Source of the DNA: Cupriavidus agavae | Lineage (GTDB): Bacteria > Pseudomonadota > Gammaproteobacteria > Burkholderiales > Burkholderiaceae | Direction: 5' to 3' | NCBI RefSeq assembly: GCF_004217045.1 | Contig: NZ_SGXM01000004.1 | Coordinates: 124,001 to 188,000, forward strand | DNA: 64,000 nucleotides | Shown here: piece after piece, positions 8,471-15,231 of the stretch | Layout of the letters: the number at the start of each line of letters is the position of its first letter | Position numbering within the stretch: the stretch's first letter is position 1 | Made by a program: the position numbers and the translations under genes | Notes under the pieces: generated by a model | Seen by the model: only the letters and a program-made list of their open reading frames with translations | The model's database searches: none | What the model was told of the DNA's origin: nothing

Positions 8471-8628
8471 GTGAGGATTCCCTAAAGAAAAGATTCTCGC
8501 CATCCGAAAATCCGTAGGCGAGGCATGACGATCAAGGAAGGAACATGGAGAAAAGTGGCGCCGCAACGGGCTGGCACCTTGTGACCTTGTGACCTTGTGC
8601 TTCGAGAAAACTGCTTGAAGATCTTGCG
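8471..8628 (-). other. Long 5' leader of the cold-shock gene
   Basis: If transcription starts about 7 bp past the -10 element, the leader is about 158 nt. It contains a short direct repeat (CCTTGTGA on the plus strand) at 8577-8584 and 8585-8592, with a partial third copy to 8598. Extended leaders control mRNA stability and translation in other csp genes; that role here is inferred. Confidence 0.5.
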
Positions 8629-8634
8629 AGGGCA

Positions 8635-8663
8635 GTTATACCCGCGTGCGGAGGGGCTGTCAA
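8635..8663 (-). promoter_or_regulatory. Sigma70-type promoter of the cold-shock gene
   Basis: On the minus strand, TTGACA (8658-8663) and TATAAC (8635-8640) are separated by exactly 17 bp, a near-perfect vegetative promoter. Confidence 0.8.
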
Positions 8664-8739
8664 TTGGTGGTTCGGAAAGTGCCGGCTTCGCACCCGGCGC
8701 CGGCGGGCCGGCGGCCGGAGTGCTCCGCACGCGACTTCC

Positions 8740-9789
8740 TTACTCGACCTTGGCGCCGGACCGCTCGACGATCGACTTCCACTTGCGGTAGTCGCTGTCC
8801 ACCAGGTCGGCGAACTGCTTCGGGCTCAGCAGCCTGGCCTCGGCGCCCTGCTCGTGGATGGCCTGGACCATTTCGGGGGTGGCCAGCACCTTGTTGACCT
8901 CGGCGCCGATCCGCTCGACCACGCTGGCCGGGGTTTTTGCCGGCGCGAAGATGCCGTACCAGGTGCTGACGTCCACGTCCTTGTAGCCGCTTTCGGCCAC
9001 GGTCGGGACGCTGGGCAGCGACGTGCTGCGGGTAGCCGACGTCACGGCCAGCGCGCGGAGCTTGCCGGCCTTTACCTGGGCCAGGGCCGAGGGAACCGAG
9101 GCCACCATCAGGTCGACGTTGCCGGCCATGGCGTCCATCATCGCCGCGTTCGAGCCCTTGTACGGCACGTGGAGCAGCTTGATGCCGGCGGCCTGGCTGA
9201 AGATCTCGGCGGCCAGGTGGATGGTGGTGCCGTTGCCGGGCGAGCCGTACTTGATCGATTCGGGATGGGTCTTCGCGGCGGCCACCACGTCTGCCAGCGT
9301 CTTGTACTTCGAGCTGGCCGAGGTGACGATCACGATCGGGGTGAAGGCCACGTGGCTGATGGCGATCAGGTCGCGCGAGGGCACGTACGACACCGACTTG
9401 TACAGCCACGGCGCCACCACGAGATTGTCTTTCTGGCCCATCACCAGCTCGTAGCCGGTGGGCGCGGCACGTACGGCCTCGGCGATGCCGAGCGTGCCGC
9501 CGGCGCCGGGCTTGTTGTCGGGCACGAACGTCCATTTGGTGGACTGCGCCACCTGGTTGGCCACCAGGCGCGCCAGGATATCGGTGCCGCCGCCCGGCGG
9601 GAACGGGATCACGAGCCGGATCGGCTTGGCGGGGAACGTGGTGTCCGCCAGCGCCGGGGCGGCGCTCAGGCCGGCGGCCATTGCGGCGCCGGCCAGCGCG
9701 GCGTTCAGCAGGGTGCGTCCGGCTTCCCGGCGGGTGAGGGTTCGGGAGCGCATCGGCGGGCGCGAGGCGGCGGCACGGAATTGAGACAT
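8740..9789 (-). CDS. Bug-type (TTT family) periplasmic solute receptor
   Basis: 349 aa. A basic N-terminus with RR (LTRREAGRTLLNAALAGAAM) and a hydrophobic stretch ending PALADTTFP indicate export, possibly by Tat. The mature part has the family hallmarks: the FPAKPIRLVIPFPPGGGTD loop, NKPGAGGTLG, a KYGSPGNGTTIHLAAE segment and LRALAVTS. Bug receptors bind carboxylates, often for TctAB transporters or sensors, but no tctA/tctB is in this window. It is the last gene of the leftward operon and lies 58 bp after the GntR regulator. An alternative start is the ATG 12 codons in. The ligand is unknown. Confidence 0.88.
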   Translation of the reverse strand: MSQFRAAASRPPMRSRTLTRREAGRTLLNAALAGAAMAAGLSAAPALADTTFPAKPIRLVIPFPPGGGTDILARLVANQVAQSTKWTFVPDNKPGAGGTLGIAEAVRAAPTGYELVMGQKDNLVVAPWLYKSVSYVPSRDLIAISHVAFTPIVIVTSASSKYKTLADVVAAAKTHPESIKYGSPGNGTTIHLAAEIFSQAAGIKLLHVPYKGSNAAMMDAMAGNVDLMVASVPSALAQVKAGKLRALAVTSATRSTSLPSVPTVAESGYKDVDVSTWYGIFAPAKTPASVVERIGAEVNKVLATPEMVQAIHEQGAEARLLSPKQFADLVDSDYRKWKSIVERSGAKVE

Positions 9790-9847
9790 GACGGATCCAG
9801 ACAGCGGGTTACGGACAGCAGCCGCGAATTATACCGGCCGCGCCGCC

Positions 9848-10696
9848 TCAGCCTGCGCGGCCGTTGCCATCGGCGCTGCGCCACGCGCGGTCCAGCACCA
9901 TGCGGTACGAGAACCGGTCGGCCGGATGCACCGACAGCGCCATCTCGATCAGTTCGCCGCCGGCGCCGCGGTACTGGCGGTTGATCCATAGACCGGCGGT
10001 GCCGGCCGGCACCTTCAGCAGCGTGGCCACCGGGGCGGGCAGCGCGGCGGCGTGGATCACCTGCTCGATGCGCGATACCGCCACGTTGAACTGCTGCTCG
10101 ATCAGGTGGAAGACCGATGCCTCGATGTCCTGTTCGGTGCCGCGCACGCCCCGGTAGTCGGGGTGCACCCAGACCTCGTTGTAGCAGATTGGCGTCGCCG
10201 CATCGTCGCCGGTACGCACGCCCCGGATCACCAGCCAGTGCTGGCCGAGATAGGGGGCAAGTACCGGATCGGCGTCGCCGTCCACCTCGCGCAGCTCGCG
10301 CGACAGCACATGCATGCGCGTGCTGGCCGCGTACTGGAGCAGGTCGCCCACCTGGCCCACGGCCAGTTCATAGCCGCGCCGGGCCTGCGTGGCGGTCACC
10401 ACGGTGCCGATGCGCGGCGTGCGCTTGATCAGTTCGAGCCGGACCAGCCGTTCGATGGCCGCGCGCACCGTATGGCGGCTGGCGCCGAACTGCTTGCACA
10501 GTTCCATCTCGGTCGGCAGCTTGCTGCCCACGGCGTATTTGCCCGATTCGATCTCGGCGCGCAGGCTGCGGGCCAGCGCCAGGTAGCGCGGGCTGGCCTC
10601 GGCGCGCATGGCGGAGTCTGAAAAATCGTCGTGCAGGGGGCCACCTCGTTCCATGGTCTGCGGAGCTTCGTCAATGGGCATGTCGATCCGGAGCAT
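9848..10696 (-). CDS. GntR-family regulator with UTRA (HutC-type) ligand domain
   Basis: 282 aa. N-terminal winged HTH (about residues 35-105) with the GntR signature KLPTEMELCKQFGASRHTVR. A UTRA effector domain (about 120-270) follows, containing YAASTRMHVLSRE, PICYNEVWVHPDYRG and GLWINRQYRGAGGELIEMALS. HutC-subfamily proteins are usually repressors released by a pathway metabolite. It is embedded in the leftward operon between the MFS gene (48-bp gap) and the distal Bug gene, so it would be autoregulated. Its operator is probably the palindrome at 15031-15044 ahead of the first operon gene. Confidence 0.9.
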   Translation of the reverse strand: MLRIDMPIDEAPQTMERGGPLHDDFSDSAMRAEASPRYLALARSLRAEIESGKYAVGSKLPTEMELCKQFGASRHTVRAAIERLVRLELIKRTPRIGTVVTATQARRGYELAVGQVGDLLQYAASTRMHVLSRELREVDGDADPVLAPYLGQHWLVIRGVRTGDDAATPICYNEVWVHPDYRGVRGTEQDIEASVFHLIEQQFNVAVSRIEQVIHAAALPAPVATLLKVPAGTAGLWINRQYRGAGGELIEMALSVHPADRFSYRMVLDRAWRSADGNGRAG

Positions 10697-10743
10697 AGCC
10701 GTGCGGTGTCATGGCGGGCAAGCGCTGTTGCATCTGGCGCGCC

Positions 10744-11964
10744 TCAGCGTGGGGCGCTGCCCGTGGGCGCCGGATGCGGAGACCGGGCGCCGCGCAGCAG
10801 CAGCGCCGCGCCGAGGATGGGCACCGCCGCCAGCGCCAGGTAGGCCAGGCTCAGGCTGTGCATCCGTTGCGCGAAGTACCCGAACGCGGCCGGGCCGGCC
10901 ACCACGCCGAAATACGTACAGAACAGCGCGCCGCCCGTCACCGACGCCACGCGGCCGGGCGGCGCCAGCCGGGCCACCTCGCCCAGATAGATGCCGTTCC
11001 AGCCGATGGCCGTGGCGCCGAGCACCGCGCAGACCAGGCACAGCGGCACCAGCGCCCACTGTGCCGTGAACAGGCCGGTGGCCAGCGCGCTGCCGCTCAT
11101 CAGGACGGCCAGGCAGACCAGCACCCCGCGCGGCGAGCCGGTCAGGTCGGCCAGATGGCCCCAGGCGATGCGGCCGGCGATGCCGGCGCCCTGCGTGATC
11201 GCGTAGATCATGCCGGCCTGCGTCAGGCCGATACCGACCTCGGTCGTCAGGTACACCATCAGGTATCCGCTCACGGAGAGCTGGCAGGCCGAGAACAGCA
11301 GCGATACGGCCGCCATCGAGCGCAGCCGGCTGTCGCCGAGCACATCGCCGAACATCTGCCGCAGCCTGGGCGCCAGCGCCAGCCTCGCGCCCTGCCCGGC
11401 GGGCCGCATGTCGAACTCGCGGCGCAAGGGCTGGCATGCCGCCGCCACGGTCACCGCCGCCAATGCCAGCCCGCCGAGTGCCGCCTGCCACGACCACGAC
11501 GCGGCCAGTGCCGGCAGTGCGGCACCGGCCAGCAGGCCGCCCAGCGGCACGCCGGTCTGTTTCAGCGAGAAGATGAAGCCGATGCGCTCGGGGGCGGTGG
11601 TGCGCGCCAGCATCTGCGAGCTGGCCGGCGTGATCGGGCCATAGCCTAGCCCGCTGACCAGCGCGGCCAGCGGACGCAATTCCGCCAGCCCGGTGGCCAG
11701 CAGCGCAAGCGCCACGGCCTGCGCCGCGAGGCCCAGTTGCGATGCCCGCACCGGTCCGAGCGCGCCCACCAGCCCGGCACCGGCCACGCTGCCCACCATG
11801 CCGCCCAGATAGACCAGCGACAGGAATACACCCACGCTGGCCAGCGCCACGCCCGGAATGGCCGGCGCCAGCACCGCGAAGGCCAGCGTGCTGGCCGTGG
11901 CCAGCATCTGTACGGCCAGCGTGCCGCCCAGCGTAAGCGCGGCGCGTGCCGGGGGAGGGCTCAT
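10744..11964 (-). CDS. MFS transporter
   Basis: 406 aa. The start at 11964 overlaps the stop of the upstream lyase gene as ATGA, indicating translational coupling. Twelve hydrophobic segments are predicted, with MFS-type loops such as LKQTGVPLGGLLAGA between TM4 and TM5 and GHLADLTGSPRG after TM8. The repeated small-residue helices fit a CynX/nitrate-like or carboxylate MFS branch. Its place between a lyase and the GntR regulator suggests uptake (or export) of the operon's substrate. The specificity is not determinable. Confidence 0.85.
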   Translation of the reverse strand: MSPPPARAALTLGGTLAVQMLATASTLAFAVLAPAIPGVALASVGVFLSLVYLGGMVGSVAGAGLVGALGPVRASQLGLAAQAVALALLATGLAELRPLAALVSGLGYGPITPASSQMLARTTAPERIGFIFSLKQTGVPLGGLLAGAALPALAASWSWQAALGGLALAAVTVAAACQPLRREFDMRPAGQGARLALAPRLRQMFGDVLGDSRLRSMAAVSLLFSACQLSVSGYLMVYLTTEVGIGLTQAGMIYAITQGAGIAGRIAWGHLADLTGSPRGVLVCLAVLMSGSALATGLFTAQWALVPLCLVCAVLGATAIGWNGIYLGEVARLAPPGRVASVTGGALFCTYFGVVAGPAAFGYFAQRMHSLSLAYLALAAVPILGAALLLRGARSPHPAPTGSAPR

Positions 11965-12836
11965 GAGGCGTGGCGCTTGTCGAAATTCCACACCGATTCG
12001 AAATCCATCAGCGTGTTGAACTTCGGGAAGTCATACAGCTGGTCGCCGATGCCCAGCGAGGTCCGGTTGGCCTGCAGATGCCCGTAGACGTTCTCCAGCG
12101 CCTTGCCCGCCGCCAGGAAGCCGATGGCCGGATAGATCGCGATGGCGAAGCCCATCTGTTCGAGCGTTTCAGCCGGCAGCACGGGGGTACGGCCGGTCTC
12201 CACCACGTTGACCAGCAGCGGCAGGTCGAAGGTGCGGCCGATGATCTCGAGTTCCTTCTCCGACTCCGGCGACTCGACGAACAGGATGTCGGCACCGGCC
12301 CGCGCATAGGCTTCGGCGCGCCGCAGGGCTTCGTCGAGGCCCAGCGAGGTGCGGGCGTCGGTGCGGGCCAGGATCAGGAAGTCGCGGCTCTCGCGGGCTT
12401 CCACGGCCACCTGGATCTTCTTCACCATGTCTTCCAGCGCAATGACGCGGCGCCCCGGCGTATGGCCGCATTTCTTCGGGAATTCCTGGTCTTCGAGCTG
12501 GATCACGCTGGCCCCGGCACGCTCGTAGCCGCGCACCGTGTGGGCCACGTTGAGCAGGCCGCCGTAGCCGGTGTCGCCGTCGCAGATCACCGGCACGGTG
12601 GCCGCCGAGCAGAACGAACCCACGCGGTTGACCATGTCGGTGTAGGTGGCCAGCCCGGCGTCGGGCAGGCCCAGGTACGACGCCACGGTGCCGTAGCCGG
12701 TCATGTAGAGGCAGTCGAAGCCCATGCGCGTGGCAATGCGCACCGAGATCATGTCGAACACGCCGGGGGCGGCGATCAGGCGCTTGCGCGCCAGCAGTTC
12801 GCGGATGGTGGGGCGTTGGGTGGGGGTCGGGCTCAT
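11961..12836 (-). CDS. Isocitrate lyase/PEP mutase superfamily C-C lyase
   Basis: 291 aa. The start overlaps the dioxygenase stop (TGATG), and the stop overlaps the MFS start (ATGA). TIM-barrel enzyme with the Mg-binding region DGDTGYGG (86-93) and the catalytic loop KKCGH (121-125). Cys123 is the general acid of isocitrate and 2-methylisocitrate lyases and is absent from PEP mutases. The protein is therefore more likely a C-C bond lyase for a 2-hydroxy/alkyl-substituted dicarboxylate (2-methylisocitrate, dimethylmalate) or an oxaloacetate decarboxylase-like enzyme than a phosphonate enzyme. It would act after the TauD-like dioxygenase. The exact substrate is unknown. Confidence 0.88.
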   Translation of the reverse strand: MSPTPTQRPTIRELLARKRLIAAPGVFDMISVRIATRMGFDCLYMTGYGTVASYLGLPDAGLATYTDMVNRVGSFCSAATVPVICDGDTGYGGLLNVAHTVRGYERAGASVIQLEDQEFPKKCGHTPGRRVIALEDMVKKIQVAVEARESRDFLILARTDARTSLGLDEALRRAEAYARAGADILFVESPESEKELEIIGRTFDLPLLVNVVETGRTPVLPAETLEQMGFAIAIYPAIGFLAAGKALENVYGHLQANRTSLGIGDQLYDFPKFNTLMDFESVWNFDKRHAS

Positions 12837-13966
12837 CAGGCGGCTTCCTTGACGGGGTAGATGCGGAGTTTCATGCCATGGGCGTTGGCCAGGCGGGCCT
12901 CGAAGGCGCGGATCTCCGGGGTGATGTGGATGCCCCGGAATCCGCCGCGCACGCAGGCGGCGTCCACGTCCTTGTAGGCGTCGCGCCAGGCTTCGGGCAG
13001 CGGCTGGGCCTGCGGCAGCGACAGCCAGAGCCGGAACAGGTGCCGCTTGCGCTCGGGCTCGGGGTAATCCTCGTACTCGGTGCGCGAGTGCAGCACGATA
13101 TGGTTGTTCAGCAGTTGGATATCGCCGGGCTGCAGGTCCATGTGGTAGCAGAGATCCTCGCGCGCCAGCAACTCGTCGAACAGGTCGAGTGCCTCGGTCT
13201 GCTGCGGCGTGAGCCGCGGCACGTCGGGGAAGGTCTGCTGCGCGCCCTTGATGTGGTTGCGGATGTGGCGGCAGGCAAAGTGCCCGTCGCGCACGCCGAA
13301 GACCGGCGCCAAATACCACGGCGCTTCCTCGGGCGCCTGCTCGCCCTGGCGGCTGAAGACCAGCGGCGCGTAGAGTTCGGCCACGAGGTCGGGACGCAGC
13401 CGCAGCATCTCGTTGTGGGCCGTGATCGAGCTGGAGACCAGGCTCGAACCGCCGCTCCTGGCCGTGCGCACGCAGAACAGGCCCACCATGTCGCTGCCGT
13501 CGGCGTGGAAGTCCAGGCCCGAGCGCGTGTTGTAGCCGCGTCCCGTGCTCGACCGGTAGGTGCCCCCGGCATCGCGCACGTCGGAGACGAACTGGCTCAT
13601 CTTGCCTTGCGGGCGGGCCACTCCCAGCACCAGGCCGATGCCCCAGAACAGCTTGCGCAGCGCGTCGGTGTCCCAGCGCTCCACCGGGAAGCCGCGCAGC
13701 AGCTTCAGGCCGAAGCCGCCCTGCGTCTCGTCGATCAGCGCCACCAGGCGGCGCCGCACGCGGGCGTCGAGCGGGAAGTCTTCGATCGACATGTCGAGCA
13801 GGTCGCGCCCGGTGCCGAGCGTGTGGCGCAGCGCCTGCTCCAGCGCGTCGATCTCGCCGGGGCTCAGCACGTGGATCCAGCTGGTGTCGCGCTCCACGTC
13901 CTCGCGCTTCCAGCCGCCCGCTACCTCGCGGATGGCATTGCCGGCAGTTGTCGTCGTTGCTTGCAT
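12836..13966 (-). CDS. TauD/TfdA-family Fe(II)/2-oxoglutarate-dependent dioxygenase
   Basis: 376 aa; ATG with GGGAG about 8 bp upstream. Jelly-roll dioxygenase. The metal triad is visible as His154-x-Asp156 in LDFHADGSD and a distal His in NNHIVLHSRTEYED (His293). Arg312 in LFRLWLS is the likely 2-oxoglutarate carboxylate anchor. It is longer than TauD (about 280 aa), closer to the SyrP/gamma-butyrobetaine-hydroxylase-like members. Expected reaction: hydroxylation of an unactivated carbon using O2 and 2-oxoglutarate. It is the second gene of the operon, 19 bp after the proximal Bug gene, and is coupled to the lyase by a TGATG overlap. Confidence 0.88.
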   Translation of the reverse strand: MQATTTTAGNAIREVAGGWKREDVERDTSWIHVLSPGEIDALEQALRHTLGTGRDLLDMSIEDFPLDARVRRRLVALIDETQGGFGLKLLRGFPVERWDTDALRKLFWGIGLVLGVARPQGKMSQFVSDVRDAGGTYRSSTGRGYNTRSGLDFHADGSDMVGLFCVRTARSGGSSLVSSSITAHNEMLRLRPDLVAELYAPLVFSRQGEQAPEEAPWYLAPVFGVRDGHFACRHIRNHIKGAQQTFPDVPRLTPQQTEALDLFDELLAREDLCYHMDLQPGDIQLLNNHIVLHSRTEYEDYPEPERKRHLFRLWLSLPQAQPLPEAWRDAYKDVDAACVRGGFRGIHITPEIRAFEARLANAHGMKLRIYPVKEAA

Positions 13967-13985
13967 GGTGATATCTCCCGTTCCC

Positions 13986-14951
13986 TTATTCGGCTTGCAG
14001 GTTCACTTCCCGGGCCAGGCGCTGCCAGAACGCGAAGTCCTGCTTCACCTCGGCGTTGAACTGGTCCACCGGCTGGGCTACCGGCGTGGCGGCCTGCTCG
14101 GCGAGGATTTCCTTCATGTCGGGCGCCATGACGATGTCATGCACTTCCTTCTGCAGCCGCTCCAGCGCGGCCTTGGGCGTCTTGGCCGGCGCGTAGAGGC
14201 TGTACGAGGTGTAGACCTCGAAATCCTTCATGCCGGACTCGATCATGGTGGGCACGCCGGGCAGCGCGGCCGTGCGCTGGGCGCCGGTCACGGCCAGCGG
14301 GCGGAGCTTGCCCGAGGTGATGAAAGGCTTGGCGGTCAGCACGCTGGTCACGCCCACGGTGGTCACGCCGCCAATCACGTCGGTCATCAGCGGGGAGCCG
14401 CCCTTGTAGGCCACGTTGACCATGTCCAGGTGCTGGTACTTGTTGTACATGGCGCCCACCAGCCGGGTCATGTTCTCGGAACTGCCGTACGAATACTTGT
14501 CGGGCTTGGCCTTGACGTGCTTCGCGAAGTCCACCGCGTTGGTGGCCGGAAATTCGGACTGGGTGACGAAGACCAGTGGCGATTTGGCCACCATCGTCAC
14601 GCCCACCAGGTCGGTGAACGTGTCGTACGGCATCTTCTTGTAGAGGATGGGGTTGAGCAGGTGCGTGTTGACCACCAGCACCACGGTATGGCCGTCCGGT
14701 GCGGACTTGGCCACGAAATCGGTGCCGATGATGCCGTTGGCGCCCGGCTTGTTGTCCACCACCACGGGCTGCTTGAGGCGCGGCGTCAGCCGTTCCGCCA
14801 GGCGGCGCGCCACGATGTCGGTGCCGCCGCCGGCCGAGTACGGCACCACGATCCGCACCGGCTTGTCGGGGAAGTCTGCGTGGGCGGGCAGGGCAAGCGC
14901 GGCAAGGCTCAGCGACAGGCCGAGCGCTGCAAGTCTGAAGGGGGCGGGCAT
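13986..14951 (-). CDS. Bug-type (TTT family) periplasmic solute receptor
   Basis: 321 aa with a Sec signal peptide (MPAPFRLAALGLSLSLAALA, cleavage after AHA). Family motifs: DFPDKPVRIVVPYSAGGGTD, NKPGANGIIG and KYSYGSSENMTRLVGAMY. It is the first gene of the leftward operon; AGAGGAG precedes the ATG. The palindrome at 15031-15044 lies about 80 bp upstream. It presumably captures the carboxylate degraded by the TauD/lyase pair. The distal Bug gene of the same operon (8740-9789) is clearly divergent, so the two receptors may bind different compounds. Confidence 0.9.
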   Translation of the reverse strand: MPAPFRLAALGLSLSLAALALPAHADFPDKPVRIVVPYSAGGGTDIVARRLAERLTPRLKQPVVVDNKPGANGIIGTDFVAKSAPDGHTVVLVVNTHLLNPILYKKMPYDTFTDLVGVTMVAKSPLVFVTQSEFPATNAVDFAKHVKAKPDKYSYGSSENMTRLVGAMYNKYQHLDMVNVAYKGGSPLMTDVIGGVTTVGVTSVLTAKPFITSGKLRPLAVTGAQRTAALPGVPTMIESGMKDFEVYTSYSLYAPAKTPKAALERLQKEVHDIVMAPDMKEILAEQAATPVAQPVDQFNAEVKQDFAFWQRLAREVNLQAE

Positions 14952-15030
14952 GTGGGTTTGTCTCCTCTTTCGGCGAGGTGGTGAAGTCCGGCTGGTGCCG
15001 GATCGAAACCTTGCTGTCCGTATTTATTCT

Positions 15031-15044
15031 TTTGTCCGGACAAA
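15031..15044. promoter_or_regulatory. Perfect 14-bp palindrome, candidate GntR operator
   Basis: TTTGTCCGGACAAA reads the same on both strands and lies about 80 bp upstream of the first operon gene, next to AT-rich promoter-like sequence (AGAATAAATA on the minus strand). Size and position fit a GntR/HutC operator; binding is inferred. Confidence 0.55.
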
Positions 15045-15160
15045 TCGTGAGACAAGCATAGGAGGGCCTGCCGCGACTTGCAAGGCCGGCGGACTCCGTG
15101 TTTTTACCGAGGGGAGCAGGACGCACGGAAATGTGCGGCCGGAGGCAGGAGGGGAAGAGG

Positions 15161-15185
15161 CGCCCGGCGCATCACGTGCCGGGCG
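15161..15185 (-). terminator. Hairpin downstream of the beta-propeller gene
   Basis: 8-bp stem CGCCCGGC / GCCGGGCG with a 9-base loop, about 50 bp beyond the leftward stop codon. There is no U tract, so it is only terminator-like. Confidence 0.35.
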
Positions 15186-15231
15186 GGGAGGCGGGGGAAG
15201 GTGGTGGAAGGTGGCGGAGAGCGGCGAACGA

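Noticed and set aside
11961..12836. Phosphonate metabolism (PEP mutase) with the nearby ThDP decarboxylase as phosphonopyruvate decarboxylase
   Set aside because: The lyase has the KKCGH loop typical of isocitrate-type lyases. The ThDP genes are 35 kb away, and no phosphonate transport or C-P lyase genes are present.
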